Notes: generated by a model from the sequence alone, not told the origin. A stretch of DNA of 64,000 nt from Rhodoferax fermentans (GCF_002017865.1 NZ_MTJN01000002.1:248001-312000); one strand, 5' to 3'; counted from the stretch's first letter, positions 39,947 through 49,721 are shown. Made by a program: numbers and translations.

Positions 39947-40978
39947 ATGAATGCGCTTCAATTGGCCGGGATATCGATTTGTCTGGCCTCGACGACCTCT
40001 TTTGCAGAGGCTGGCGAAAGTGATTCACAACCGCGCGTCCGCATAACAGCAGGTTCAGCAACCCACCTGGGGCCTGTCGCCCAAGACTATCCGCTCCATA
40101 CGAGCAGCAGTATCGCGGACATCCTGAACCATCCAGCCTTTGCTGGTTTTGCTCGCCATATCCTGCCTTGGGATGGCCGTCCCTACGATGATCAGATGCG
40201 CTTGTGCAACATCAGCACATTGTTGCCCTATCACAGCCATGTTGTGCCAGAGGCGGTGGTGGGCGCATTGAACCGGATGATTGACGATGTCAGCCAAGGC
40301 AAAACCGTGTTTTACGAGATTTACACCGAGGCTGAAAAACGACTGGACCCCTCGAAAAGGCATACCGGCTTGTTCTTTTTGCGAGGAAAACCGGGGGCGC
40401 CGTTTGCCATCATTGCCCCAGGTGGCGGTTTTGCCTATGTCGGTTCAATTCACGAAGGATTTCCCCACGCAGTTGACATCAACAAGCAGGGCTACAACGC
40501 GTTTGTTCTGAAATATCGAACTGGCTTTGGCGGCGCGGTGGCCACACAGGATCTCGCCACCGCCATCTCTTACATCTTCGACCACGCCGAGGCACTGGGT
40601 GTTGGCACGCAGGATTATTCGGTGTGGGGCAGTTCTGCTGGCGCCAGGATGGTCGCGGCCATCGGTTCGTACGGAACAGCCGCTTTTGGGTCCAAGAAAC
40701 TCCCCAAACCCTCCACCGTGGTAATGGCCTACACCGGCCACGCCGACTATTCGTCGCATGAACCGCCCACTTTTGTAGTTGTTGGTGAACATGATGGCAT
40801 TGCCCCACCGGTCATCATGGAACAGCGCGTTGCCGCCCTGCGCAAGGCGGGTGCGCCAGTTGAATATCACATCTATCCCGACCTGGGTCATGGTTTTGGG
40901 ACTGGCTTCGGCACCTCAGCCGAAGGATGGGTTTTGGAGGCCACCCGATTTTGGAAAGGTTTCATCATGAAGCGATGA
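39947..40978 (+). CDS. Exported alpha/beta hydrolase
   Basis: 343 residues. The first 20 residues are hydrophobic and end SFA-EAG, a possible signal peptide though with little positive charge. The catalytic domain is of the acetyl-esterase/BD-FAE class: oxyanion GGGFAYVGS, nucleophile in VWGSSAGARM, Asp in VVGEHDGIAPP and His in DLGHGFG. It probably cleaves small esters or lactones in the periplasm. It is the last gene of the LysR-linked island, 56 bases after the cupin fusion. The substrate is unknown. Confidence 0.82.
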   Translation: MNALQLAGISICLASTTSFAEAGESDSQPRVRITAGSATHLGPVAQDYPLHTSSSIADILNHPAFAGFARHILPWDGRPYDDQMRLCNISTLLPYHSHVVPEAVVGALNRMIDDVSQGKTVFYEIYTEAEKRLDPSKRHTGLFFLRGKPGAPFAIIAPGGGFAYVGSIHEGFPHAVDINKQGYNAFVLKYRTGFGGAVATQDLATAISYIFDHAEALGVGTQDYSVWGSSAGARMVAAIGSYGTAAFGSKKLPKPSTVVMAYTGHADYSSHEPPTFVVVGEHDGIAPPVIMEQRVAALRKAGAPVEYHIYPDLGHGFGTGFGTSAEGWVLEATRFWKGFIMKR

Positions 40979-41164
40979 GGTGATGGGTGGTTGGCAAACA
41001 CTTGCACTTGCGAAACCTCAACTTGAAACAAAAGGGTGAGAGATCGTCGTATTTGTCGACCAACCCGGCAATGTATCGATAGCCGCCAAAACCTTCACGC
41101 ACGTGCTGCAAAATAGGGTGGTGTTGCCCCCTATTGACTGCCGCCCTCCTTGCCCACCTACCCC

Positions 41165-42514
41165 ATGAGTCTGCCCTTTAACTTCACCTTTGTCCCCTGG
41201 TTCCGGTCCGTCGCGCCCTACATCCACAAGTTCCGCAACCAGACGTTCGTGGTCGGTGTTTGTGGTGAAGCCATTGCTGCGGGCAAGCTGCCGAATCTGG
41301 CGCAGGATCTGGCACTGATCCAGAGCATGGGCGTCAAGATCGTGCTGGTGCACGGCTTCCGCCCGCAGGTGAACGAGCAGCTCAAGGCCAAAAACCATTC
41401 GCCCAAATACTTCAAGGGCATCCGCATCACCGACGAGGTGTCGCTGGACTGCGCGCAGGAGGCCGCGGGTCAGCTGCGTTACGAGATTGAGGCCGCGTTC
41501 AGCCAGGGCCTGCCCAACACACCCATGGCGGGGGCCACGGTGCGGGTCATTTCCGGCAACTTTTTGACGGCACGCCCCGTCGGCATTGTGGATGGCGTGG
41601 ACTTCCAGCATTCGGGCGTGGTGCGCAAGATCGACACCGCGGGCATCATGCGTTCGCTCGACATGGGTGCGCTGGTGCTGATGTCGCCGTTCGGCTTTTC
41701 GCCCACCGGCGAGGCGTTCAACCTGGCCATGGAAGAGGTGGCCACCTCGGTCGCCACCGCACTGCAAGCCGACAAGCTGATTTTTGTCACCGAGGTGCCC
41801 GGCATTGCCACCGACATCACGCTGCCGGTGAGTGAAGACAACCCGATCGACACCGAACTGCCGCTGGACTCCGCCGAAAAAATGCTGCTGGAACTGCCGG
41901 AAGCCAACCAACCCGGCGACACCGCGTTTTACCTGCAGCATTGCGTCAAGGCCTGCAAGGGCGGCGTGGAGCGCAGCCACATCATTCCGTATGCGGTCGA
42001 TGGCTCGATCCTGCTCGAAGTCTATGTGCACGACGGCATCGGCACCATGGTGGTGGACGAAAAGCTGGAAAGCCTACGTGAAGCCAGCGTGGACGATGTA
42101 GGCGGCATCCTGCAACTGATTGAGCCGTTCGAGAAAGATGGCACCCTGGTCAAACGCAGCCGCACCGAAATCGAGCGTGATGTCGGCCTGTACACAGTGA
42201 TCGAACACGACGGCGTGATCTTTGCCTGTGCCGCCCTGTACACCTACCCAGAGGCGCGCACCGCTGAGCTGGCGGCGCTCACCGTGTCACCCGATGTGCA
42301 GGGCCAGGGTGATGGTGACCGGGTGCTCAAGCGCATCGAACAACGCGCCAAACTGGCAGGGCTGGACAGCATTTTTGTGCTGACCACCCGCACCATGCAT
42401 TGGTTCATCAAACGCGGCTTTGTGCAGGTCGACCCCGACTGGCTGCCCGATGCCCGCAAACGCAAGTACAACTGGGACCGCAAAAGCCAGGTGCTGGTGA
42501 AAAACATCCTTTAA
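41165..42514 (+). CDS. argA: Amino-acid N-acetyltransferase (N-acetylglutamate synthase)
   Basis: 449 residues. An N-terminal amino-acid-kinase domain (1-290, arginine sensing; ANQPGDTAFYLQHCVKACKG near its end) is joined to a C-terminal GNAT domain (about 300-445) with LAALTVSPDVQGQGDGDRVL as the acetyl-CoA loop. It catalyses the first step of arginine synthesis and is normally inhibited by arginine. The ATG at 41165 gives the usual length. It is separated from argDF by 17 kb. Confidence 0.95.
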   Translation: MSLPFNFTFVPWFRSVAPYIHKFRNQTFVVGVCGEAIAAGKLPNLAQDLALIQSMGVKIVLVHGFRPQVNEQLKAKNHSPKYFKGIRITDEVSLDCAQEAAGQLRYEIEAAFSQGLPNTPMAGATVRVISGNFLTARPVGIVDGVDFQHSGVVRKIDTAGIMRSLDMGALVLMSPFGFSPTGEAFNLAMEEVATSVATALQADKLIFVTEVPGIATDITLPVSEDNPIDTELPLDSAEKMLLELPEANQPGDTAFYLQHCVKACKGGVERSHIIPYAVDGSILLEVYVHDGIGTMVVDEKLESLREASVDDVGGILQLIEPFEKDGTLVKRSRTEIERDVGLYTVIEHDGVIFACAALYTYPEARTAELAALTVSPDVQGQGDGDRVLKRIEQRAKLAGLDSIFVLTTRTMHWFIKRGFVQVDPDWLPDARKRKYNWDRKSQVLVKNIL

Positions 42515-42603
42515 AGCACGACCTGCCGCCACCCAGCACAGATTTTGCTTCTGCCACCCTAGCCGCCTGCGGGCACCCGTTTCCAACACAACAGAAAGCA
42601 AAC

Positions 42604-43308
42604 ATGAGTTCTCTCAATTTCATCGGCGGCGAAAAAGGTGGCGTCGGCAAGTCGGTGCTAGCGCGTCTGCTGGCGCAGTATTTCATCGACAAGGAGCAGG
42701 CTTTTGTCGGCTTCGACACCGACCGTTCCCACACCTCGTTCACACGTTTTTACGCCGACTACGCCAGCCCGGTGGTGGTTGACAGTTATGAAGGGCTGGA
42801 CGCGATTGCCAGCGCGTTTGAAAGTGCTGACCCCACAGGTGCGCCACCCCGTGTGGTGGTGGATCTGGCTGCGCAGACCGCTGCGCCCCTGGCACGCTGG
42901 ATCAAGGACTCGGACGTGTTTGCGGTGCTGGCCGACATGGGCATCACCGTCAATTTCTGGCATGTGTCCGATGCGGGCAAGGATTCGGTGGACTTGCTGG
43001 GCCGCCTGCTCAGCACATATGAGACGGGGCCCAACTACATCGTGGTGAAAAACCACGGGCGCGGCAGCGACTTCTCGCAGCTGGATGCGTCACCCGCACT
43101 GGAAACCGCGCTGTCGCGTGGCGCCAAAGTCATCAGCCTGCCCGCGCTGCATGAAGCCAGCATGCGCAAGATTGACCGCCAGAACGCCAGTTTTTGGGCT
43201 GCCATCCACAGCAAGCCTGAGGCAGATGCACTGGGCCTGCTGGAGCGCCAGCGCGTCAAATCCTGGCTCAAAAAAACTTACGAAGGTTTTGACAGCCTGA
43301 GTTTGTGA
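42604..43308 (+). CDS. ParA/MinD-like P-loop ATPase
   Basis: 234 residues. The deviant Walker A is GGEKGGVGKSVLARLLAQYF (8-27), followed by VGFDTDRSHTSFTRFYADY and VVVDLAAQTAAPLARWI, the equivalent of Walker B. It resembles the chromosomal single-gene ParA-like proteins once called mobilisation proteins, and no ParB or plasmid gene adjoins it. A role in positioning or in a cellular scaffold is possible. The start at 42604 lies 89 bases after argA. Confidence 0.82.
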   Translation: MSSLNFIGGEKGGVGKSVLARLLAQYFIDKEQAFVGFDTDRSHTSFTRFYADYASPVVVDSYEGLDAIASAFESADPTGAPPRVVVDLAAQTAAPLARWIKDSDVFAVLADMGITVNFWHVSDAGKDSVDLLGRLLSTYETGPNYIVVKNHGRGSDFSQLDASPALETALSRGAKVISLPALHEASMRKIDRQNASFWAAIHSKPEADALGLLERQRVKSWLKKTYEGFDSLSL

Positions 43309-43350
43309 GACAGCTGCTGCCAAGTGGCCGCGCAGCTTTAGAGGCATTTA

Positions 43351-43393
43351 GACCTCTAGCCCTTGTCAATAAACGGGGAGTAGCTACAAATCA
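43351..43393 (+). repeat. Dispersed palindromic repeat, copy 8
   Basis: GACCTCTAGCCCTTGTCA, then ATAAACGGGGAGTAGCTA and CAAATCA, between the ParA-like gene and a convergent zinc-finger-like gene. Confidence 0.75.
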
Positions 43394-43444
43394 GGTAGCA
43401 AACCATTCACCGAAACACACGGGCTGCTGGGCAGCCCGGCGGTT

Positions 43445-43702
43445 TCACTCGGCAGATGGCTTTTTGTTGGCTTCTTCCAGAGCCTGGTCAAGCGCCTTGC
43501 AAGACGGTGAACACACCGCCTGAGACTTGCCGAGGATCTTCTTGGAAACCATCTGGGAACGGGCGCGGTGTTTGCCACATAAAAAACACGACATCGTGGC
43601 AGCGCCAAAGGAAGTGGCCGCCGTGAACGGGGAGCCCGACACTTTGGATTTGTAACGCAGGCCATCGGCCACGATTTTGGTTTTGGTATCTGCTTTTGCC
43701 AT
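43445..43702 (-). CDS. Small protein with putative zinc-binding cysteines
   Basis: 85 residues, basic N-terminus (MAKADTKTKIVADGLRYKSK). Four Cys in MSCFLCGKHRARSQM and AVCSPSCKALDQ form a CxxC...CxxxC pattern that could bind one zinc. The C-terminus is Lys/Glu-rich. The ATG at 43700-43702 is the best start; longer frames cross the divergent yggX gene. The family is not recognised; it may bind nucleic acid. Confidence 0.6.
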   Translation of the reverse strand: MAKADTKTKIVADGLRYKSKVSGSPFTAATSFGAATMSCFLCGKHRARSQMVSKKILGKSQAVCSPSCKALDQALEEANKKPSAE

Positions 43703-43786
43703 AGGGCTGGATTTTACTTCAGTGTGCGGCCCAAGCCAAAACCTTGCTAAAGTTGACACTTTTGACAGTACACACAAAGGTAAACC

Positions 43787-44059
43787 ATGGCGCGCACGGT
43801 GAAATGCATCAAATTGGGGATCGAGGCCGAAGGGCTTGACTTTGCACCTTATCCCGGTGAACTGGGCAAACGGCTTTGGGAAAACGTCAGCAAACAAGCC
43901 TGGGCCGACTGGCTCAAACACCAGACCATGCTGGTCAACGAAAACCGCCTGAACCTGGCCGACGCCCGCGCCCGCCAATACCTGGCGCGACAAATGGAGA
44001 ACCACTTTTTTGGTGAAGGCGCCGACGCCGCACAAGGTTTCGTTCCCCCCAAGGCGTGA
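43787..44059 (+). CDS. yggX: Probable Fe(2+)-trafficking protein YggX
   Basis: 90 residues. It matches Ygg[21 protein letters not shown] with the single conserved Cys, then [40 protein letters not shown] and [14 protein letters not shown]. The protein helps protect Fe-S clusters from oxidation. AAAGG precedes the ATG. Confidence 0.95.
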   Translation: MARTVKCIKLGIEAEGLDFAPYPGELGKRLWENVSKQAWADWLKHQTMLVNENRLNLADARARQYLARQMENHFFGEGADAAQGFVPPKA

Positions 44060-44108
44060 CCCCACGCCACACACAGCGGCCTGAAGACGCTGCTGTGTCC
44101 CCCAGCCC

Positions 44109-45872
44109 ATGACACCTGATTGGTTGGGTTTGCCACGCTGGCAAATCCTGGACACCTGCTTCAAGGATGGGCTGGGTTTTCTGAGAACCTGGCACACCTG
44201 GCAACACACCACAGACCGGCCCCGGGTGCTGCATGTGGTGGCCCTGTGCCCTCGTGCCCCCACCCCCGAAACACTGGTACAGGCCTGCGGCGACGATGTC
44301 GCCCTGCTGCCGCTGGCCAACGAGTTGGTGGCGCACTGGTTTGGCCTTTTGCCGGGTTTTCACCGTTTTTTGCTGGTGAAGGGGCAAGTGACTTTGACAC
44401 TGTGTGTCGGTGATGCCTTGCAGGCCCTGCGCCAGCACACGTTTTTGGCGGATGAGGTGTGTGTCGCGCTGGATGCGCCTGAGCAGCCCGGTGCGTTCGA
44501 CGCCCACAATCCCTGGGCCATCAAGGCCCTGGCACGCTGCTGCCGACGCGGAACCCTGCTGCGTGGCCATCTGCCCGCAGATGTCGATTCATCTGCACTG
44601 AACCAACTGCTGCGCTCCAGCGGCTTCGCCATCAGCGACACAAGCGCAGATACAGAGGGGCAACTTCTGGCACGTTTTGACCCACCCTGGACCCTCAAAA
44701 CCAGTCGACAAAACCACCTCACCGCCCTGCCCGTTCAGCGCTGCGCGGTGGTGGGTGCTGGCCTGGCTGGCGCCAGTGTGGCGGCGGCGTTGGCCCGACG
44801 CGGCTGGCAGGTGTTGGTGCTGGATGCCGCGCCAGCCCCGGCAGCAGGCGCGTCGGGTTTGCCAGTAGGCCTGGTGGTGCCACACACCTCCAGCGACGAC
44901 TGCCCACTGTCGCGTCTGTCGCGCGCCGGTGTGCGCCTCACCCTGCAACAAGCCCGGCAGCATTTGCAGCCAGGCACACCGTGGGCAGCAACCGGTGTGC
45001 TGGAGCGGCAGGTGGGTGGCACACCGCAGTTGCCTGCCCACTGGCCACCCGAGGGGCAGGACTGGTCGGTGTCTGCCCCCGACAAGCTGGCCGATGGCCC
45101 GGGCTTGTGGCACCCACGGGCGGCCTGGATCCAACCCGCCGCGCTGGTGTCGGCTTGGCTCAAGCAGCCGGGTGTGAGGTTTCAGGGTGGCGCCAAGGTA
45201 TGCCATGTGCAACACAACAACGGTGTCTGGCAGTTGCTGGATGAGTCGCAGCGTGTGTTGTGTTGTGCCGAACGTGTGGTGTTTGCCAATGCCGGTGCGG
45301 CGCGCCCGCTGCTGGACAACTTGGCCCAAAGCCACCCCGCTCTGTCATCACAACTGCAGCACCTGCCGACCACCCAGGGCATGCGGGGTCTGCTGAGCTG
45401 GGCGCTGCACAGCGATTCGACTGCACACCCGGCGGTTTTTCCGCCGTTTCCGGTCAATGGCTTCAGCGGCCTGGTGCCACACGTGCCCACAGATGCCGGT
45501 CCAGCCTGGTTCATGGGGTCGAGCTACCAGCCAGAGCAGCAGGTGGAACGCCCGGATGACAACAACCATGTGCGCAATTGGGAGCATCTGAATGAACTGT
45601 TGCCAAGTCTGGCAGGGCCCCTGGCCGCCAGCTTTGCCTCGGACAAGCTGCAAACCTGGAAAGGCACACGGTGTATCAGCGCCGACCGCCTGCCGCTGGT
45701 CGGTCCACTGGAGGCAAGGGAGCAACCCAGCCTGTGGCTCTGCGCCGCGCTGGGGTCACGCGGCCTGAGTTTTTCGGTGCTCTGCGCCGAGCTGCTGGCC
45801 GCCCAGATGGGCGCCGAGCCGCTACCGATAGAGGCCAAGCTGGCCAAAGCGCTTCACGCTTTGCGCGCCTAA
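44109..45872 (+). CDS. mnmC: tRNA U34 modification enzyme MnmC with degenerate methyltransferase half
   Basis: 587 residues. The C-terminal part (about 205-575) is the FAD-dependent oxidase that converts cmnm5s2U34 to nm5s2U34: FAD motif CAVVGAGLAGASVAAALARR, then the FAD-binding end GSRGLSFSVLCAELLAAQ. The N-terminal part corresponds to the SAM-dependent MnmD domain but begins at its second motif (WQILDTCFKDGLGFLRTW). The glycines expected there (DTGFGxGLNFL) are changed to Cys and Lys, and the usual first 50-60 residues are missing. The oxidase is probably active; the methyltransferase is doubtful. Confidence 0.88.
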   Translation: MTPDWLGLPRWQILDTCFKDGLGFLRTWHTWQHTTDRPRVLHVVALCPRAPTPETLVQACGDDVALLPLANELVAHWFGLLPGFHRFLLVKGQVTLTLCVGDALQALRQHTFLADEVCVALDAPEQPGAFDAHNPWAIKALARCCRRGTLLRGHLPADVDSSALNQLLRSSGFAISDTSADTEGQLLARFDPPWTLKTSRQNHLTALPVQRCAVVGAGLAGASVAAALARRGWQVLVLDAAPAPAAGASGLPVGLVVPHTSSDDCPLSRLSRAGVRLTLQQARQHLQPGTPWAATGVLERQVGGTPQLPAHWPPEGQDWSVSAPDKLADGPGLWHPRAAWIQPAALVSAWLKQPGVRFQGGAKVCHVQHNNGVWQLLDESQRVLCCAERVVFANAGAARPLLDNLAQSHPALSSQLQHLPTTQGMRGLLSWALHSDSTAHPAVFPPFPVNGFSGLVPHVPTDAGPAWFMGSSYQPEQQVERPDDNNHVRNWEHLNELLPSLAGPLAASFASDKLQTWKGTRCISADRLPLVGPLEAREQPSLWLCAALGSRGLSFSVLCAELLAAQMGAEPLPIEAKLAKALHALRA

Positions 45873-45889
45873 GCGCCGCTGTCAACGGC

Positions 45890-46858
45890 TCAACGTTCCT
45901 TGCTGTAGGGAATGCCCAGCGCCTTGGGCGGAATGGACTTGCCAATGAAGCCCGCCAGCAACACCACCGTCATCAGATAAGGCAAGGCCTGAATCGCCTG
46001 CACCGGCACCTCACCCATGCCCGGCAGATGCACGCCCTGCAAGCGGATGGCGGCCGCGTCCAGAAAACCAAACAACAGGCAGGCCCAGAGCGCCTTCACC
46101 GGATGCCAGCGCCCGAAAATCAGCGCGGCCAGCGCCATAAAACCACGCCCGGCGCTCATGTTTTGTGAAAAGCTGGCACTTTGCGCCAGCACCAGGTAAC
46201 TGCCGGCCAGGCCACACAGGATGCCGTTCAACGTGAGTGCGGTGTAACGCAGGCGCATCACAGAAACTCCGGCGGCGTCCACCATCTGCGGGTTTTCACC
46301 CACGGCACGCAGGCGCAAACCAAACCGGGTGCGAAACAGCCCCCACCACAACACCGGCACCAGCAACAAGGCCAGGTACACCAGCGCGTTGTGACCCAGC
46401 AAGCCATCACCGAGCACCTGGCCCACCAGCGGCAGTCCACGCGCAGCCTCGGCCAGACCCGGCCACAACGCCTGGATACGCACCGCGTCACTCACCGGCG
46501 GCGTCTGTCCACCCTGATGAAACCAGGCTGTACCCAGCACAGCGCTGAGGCCTGCAGCAATGATGTTGATAGCAACACCGGACACCACCTGGTCCCCCTT
46601 GTGGCTGACACAGGCCAAGCCGTGCACCCAGGACAAGGCCACCGCCACACCCATGGCGGCCAAAATAGCCAAGGGCATCGAGCCATAGGCTGCACCACAA
46701 GCCCCCGCCGCAAAAGCAGAGAGCAGCATCTTGCCTTCCAGGCCGATGTCCACCACGCCCGAGCGTTCCGACAACAGGCCCGCCAGCGCGCAAAAAATCA
46801 GCGGGGTCGAGACCCGCAATGTGGACGCCAGCATGGCGCTGATCAGAGCTTCATCCAT
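45890..46858 (-). CDS. ABC transporter permease, nucleoside/BMP type (second)
   Basis: 322 residues, about eight to nine membrane helices. LAGLLSERSGVVDIGLEGKM and FGLRLRAVGENPQMVDAAG are the hallmark of BPL_transp_2 permeases that work with Bmp-family binding proteins. It starts at the ATG whose complement is at 46856-46858, overlapping the end of the other permease gene by 8 bases, so translation is coupled. It is the last gene of the four-gene ABC operon. Confidence 0.92.
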   Translation of the reverse strand: MDEALISAMLASTLRVSTPLIFCALAGLLSERSGVVDIGLEGKMLLSAFAAGACGAAYGSMPLAILAAMGVAVALSWVHGLACVSHKGDQVVSGVAINIIAAGLSAVLGTAWFHQGGQTPPVSDAVRIQALWPGLAEAARGLPLVGQVLGDGLLGHNALVYLALLLVPVLWWGLFRTRFGLRLRAVGENPQMVDAAGVSVMRLRYTALTLNGILCGLAGSYLVLAQSASFSQNMSAGRGFMALAALIFGRWHPVKALWACLLFGFLDAAAIRLQGVHLPGMGEVPVQAIQALPYLMTVVLLAGFIGKSIPPKALGIPYSKER

Positions 46859-47978
46859 GGCTGGCTCCAGTGTTGGTTTTGCTGGCTCCGGCTTGGCCGA
46901 ACCAGCCCAGCAATCGCGCCAGGATCGGCGCAATCACATAGGTCATGGCGCCCGAAAACAGCACGATGAAACCCTGCAACATCACCACCATGTCACGGCT
47001 GAAGTCCTGCACCTCAAACGCCACCTCGGCACCACCTTGGAACAAGGCACCAAACAGCAGGCTGGCCAACACAATGCCCAGCGGGTGGTTGCGCCCCATC
47101 AGCGCCACCGCAATGCCGGTGAAACCCGCACCACTGACAAATTCAAGAATCAGCTTGCCGCTGACACCGGCCACCTCGTTCATCCCCACCAGCCCAGCCA
47201 GCGCACCCGAGATCGCCATGGCCATCACCACCTGGTGGCGGGATTTGATACCCGCATACTCCGCCGCACCCGGGCTCGACCCAACCGCACGCAGCCGGTA
47301 GCCAGCGCGGGTGCGCCACAAAAACAGGTAGACGGCCACAGCCGCGAGTGCCGCCAGCAGCACACTCAGGTTCAGCGGAGAGGACGGCCAGTCGATGCCG
47401 ATATGGCGCAGCACCTCGTGCATCGCCGGCAACTTGGCCGAGGGTGAAAACGCCACACTCTCGGGCGACATCTCACCCTTGGGCCGCAAATGGTTCACCA
47501 ACACATACACCAGCACCGTGCTGGCGATGAAGTTGAACATGATGGTGGTGATCACCACATGGCTGCCCCGGTAGGCCTGCAAGTACCCCGGCACCGCCGC
47601 CCAGGCCATACCGAACAAGGCGCCTGAGAGCATCATGATCGGCAGCATCAGCCAGGCTGGCAAAAATGCCGACCACCACAGCGCCACCAGACCGGTGCCC
47701 AGCCCGCCCATGATGGCCTGGCCTTCGCCACCGATGTTGAACAGCCCGCCATGGAAAGCCACCGCCACAGCCAGCCCGGTGAAGACAAAGGTGGTGGCGT
47801 AGTAGAAGGTGTAACTGATGCCGCGTGCGGTGCCAAAAGCACCGTACACCAGCACCTGGATCACCTCCCACGGGTCCTGGCCCACCAGCGCCACCACGGC
47901 ACCGGCAGCCAACAGCGCCACCAGCAAACTCACCAGCGGCAACAGCACCAAATCTGCCCAACGCGGCAACGTATTCAT
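46851..47978 (-). CDS. ABC transporter permease, nucleoside/BMP type (first)
   Basis: 375 residues, about ten membrane helices. FHGGLFNIGGEGQAIMGGLG and GYRLRAVGSSPGAAEYAGIK are typical of the YufP/NupB-like permeases; a large periplasmic loop lies around 170-205. The ATG (47976-47978 complement) overlaps the TGA of the ATPase gene, so MNTLPRW is the likely start rather than the upstream GTG. It pairs with the following permease. Confidence 0.92.
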   Translation of the reverse strand: MNTLPRWADLVLLPLVSLLVALLAAGAVVALVGQDPWEVIQVLVYGAFGTARGISYTFYYATTFVFTGLAVAVAFHGGLFNIGGEGQAIMGGLGTGLVALWWSAFLPAWLMLPIMMLSGALFGMAWAAVPGYLQAYRGSHVVITTIMFNFIASTVLVYVLVNHLRPKGEMSPESVAFSPSAKLPAMHEVLRHIGIDWPSSPLNLSVLLAALAAVAVYLFLWRTRAGYRLRAVGSSPGAAEYAGIKSRHQVVMAMAISGALAGLVGMNEVAGVSGKLILEFVSGAGFTGIAVALMGRNHPLGIVLASLLFGALFQGGAEVAFEVQDFSRDMVVMLQGFIVLFSGAMTYVIAPILARLLGWFGQAGASKTNTGASHG

Positions 47979-49507
47979 ACCTGGCACCCCGTCATCAACA
48001 AGCCCAACGCAGCTTCGGTGCAGTCCGCAATCGGCAGCTCACCAGCGATCCGTCCTTGGTTCATCACCAGCACCCGGTCCGACAGCGCCAAAATTTCATC
48101 GAGTTCACTCGACACCACCAGCACCGCACAACCGGCTTGGCGCAGCGCGCGCAGCTGGGTGTAGATGAACTCAATGGCGCCAATGTCCACACCACGGGTG
48201 GGTTGCCCCACCAGCAGCACCTTGGGCGCACGGCCCAGCTCACGCGCGAGCACCAGCTTTTGCTGGTTGCCGCCCGAGAACTTGCTGCTAGGCAGCAGCG
48301 GGTCGCGCGGGCGCACATCAAAACGTTCCATCATGTCCACGGTAGCGTGTTGCATGTGGGCATGGTTCATCCAACCACCATGTGAATACTCGGGCAGATC
48401 GTCGTAACCCAACACCGCCGACTCCCAGGCGGCAAAAGCCATCACCAGCGCACGGGCGTGCCGGTCTTCGGGCACATGGGCCAGGCCCAGGGCACGTGCT
48501 TGGCTCGGGTTGAGCCAGTTTGGGGCCTCAAAAGCGCTGCCCAGCACCTGCAGTTGGCCTTGGTCAGGCGTCAGCAGGCCGGTCAACACATCCATCAGTT
48601 CACTCTGGCCGTTGCCTGAAACACCGGCTACCCCCACCATTTCACCGGCACGCAGGCTCAAGGAAACATCTTTGAGGCGGAACACACCCAGGCTGTCGGT
48701 GACAGACAGGTGCTCGGCCTGCAACAACACCTCACCGGCCTGGTGGGCGCCGTCAGCGGAGCGGCCCATGTGCACCTTGCGCCCGACCATGGCCTGCGCC
48801 AGGCCCTCGACCGAGGCCTCGGCGATTGGCAGCTCAGCCACCACCTGGCCAGCGCGCATCACGGTGACCACATCACACAACGCCATCACTTCCTTGAGTT
48901 TGTGGGTGATCAGGATCAGCGTGGTGCCCTGCTCACGCAGGCGCTTGAGCACACCAAACAACTGCGTGGTTTCCTGTGGCGTGAGCACCGCTGTGGGCTC
49001 GTCCAAAATCAGAATCTTGGCGCCACGGTACAGGGTTTTGAGGATCTCCAAACGCTGGCGGTCACCCACTGGCAAGTCCGCCACCAGGCTGTCGAGCGGG
49101 ATTTGTAAACCGGTGGAAACCATCAAGTCGTTGAGCTTGCTGCGCACCTGGGCGTCAGAGCGCTGCAGCAGCCAGTGCGGCTCAGCGCCAAGCATCACGT
49201 TCTCCAACGCGGTCAGGGTATCGACCAGCATGAAGTGCTGGTGCACCATGCCAATGCCTCGCGCGATAGCGTCATCGGCGTTGCGGATATCGGCGCTCTG
49301 GCCAAACACCTCGATCTGTCCGCTGTCGGCCTGGTAAAAGCCGTACAGGATCGACATCAGCGTGCTTTTGCCGGCACCGTTTTCACCCACGATGCCATGC
49401 ACCGTGCCAGTGCGCACCGTCAAATCGACGTTGGCATTGGCCGCCACGGCGCCAAAATGTTTGTGGATGGCGGTCATACGGACCGCCACTGGGGTTGGTT
49501 CAAGCAT
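47975..49507 (-). CDS. ABC transporter ATP-binding protein, double ATPase (nucleoside/BMP type)
   Basis: 510 residues containing two ATPase domains. The first has Walker A GENGAGKST and a divergent signature DLPVGDRQRLEI with LILDEPTAVLTPQE. The second has a degenerate Walker A GVSGNGQSEL and signature FSGGNQQKL. One active and one altered site is normal for the RbsA/YufO class. It energises uptake by the two permeases. Gene order and family indicate uptake of nucleosides, purines or lipoprotein-bound ligands of BmpA homologues. Confidence 0.92.
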   Translation of the reverse strand: MLEPTPVAVRMTAIHKHFGAVAANANVDLTVRTGTVHGIVGENGAGKSTLMSILYGFYQADSGQIEVFGQSADIRNADDAIARGIGMVHQHFMLVDTLTALENVMLGAEPHWLLQRSDAQVRSKLNDLMVSTGLQIPLDSLVADLPVGDRQRLEILKTLYRGAKILILDEPTAVLTPQETTQLFGVLKRLREQGTTLILITHKLKEVMALCDVVTVMRAGQVVAELPIAEASVEGLAQAMVGRKVHMGRSADGAHQAGEVLLQAEHLSVTDSLGVFRLKDVSLSLRAGEMVGVAGVSGNGQSELMDVLTGLLTPDQGQLQVLGSAFEAPNWLNPSQARALGLAHVPEDRHARALVMAFAAWESAVLGYDDLPEYSHGGWMNHAHMQHATVDMMERFDVRPRDPLLPSSKFSGGNQQKLVLARELGRAPKVLLVGQPTRGVDIGAIEFIYTQLRALRQAGCAVLVVSSELDEILALSDRVLVMNQGRIAGELPIADCTEAALGLLMTGCQV

Positions 49508-49569
49508 CTTGCAAAGCCCGGTGGTTGGCCGGGTGGCCTGAAGAGGTGTGTGTCCAGACTTTATACATC

Positions 49570-49617
49570 TTTTGGGGCTCTAGCCCTTATTCTGCTTGGG
49601 TGATTAGCTATATCTAT
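49570..49617 (+). repeat. Dispersed palindromic repeat, copy 9
   Basis: TTTTGGGGCTCTAGCCCTTA, then TTCTGCTTGGGTGATTAG and CTATATCTA, between the ATPase gene and the binding-protein gene of the ABC operon. Confidence 0.75.
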
Positions 49618-49692
49618 GAGAGTCATTCAGGGCTGTTGACACACGCACGCCACCTGGACGGGGCGCAGCGGCATCAACAGCCGCATGGACCT

Positions 49693-49712
49693 GGCTCGGC
49701 ACGCGCCGAGCC
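49693..49712. repeat. GC-rich hairpin after the binding-protein gene
   Basis: GGCTCGGC pairs with GCCGAGCC around ACGC, 10 bases past the stop of the binding-protein gene. A second small hairpin GCGGC/GCCGC lies at 49668-49684. No T-run follows. Such structures often stabilise the binding-protein mRNA and lower expression of the genes beyond. Confidence 0.55.
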
Positions 49713-49721
49713 GCCACAACA

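Noticed and set aside
42604..43308. ParA-like gene considered as a sign of an integrated plasmid
   Set aside because: No ParB, replication or conjugation gene is near; it sits between argA and yggX in ordinary chromosomal context.
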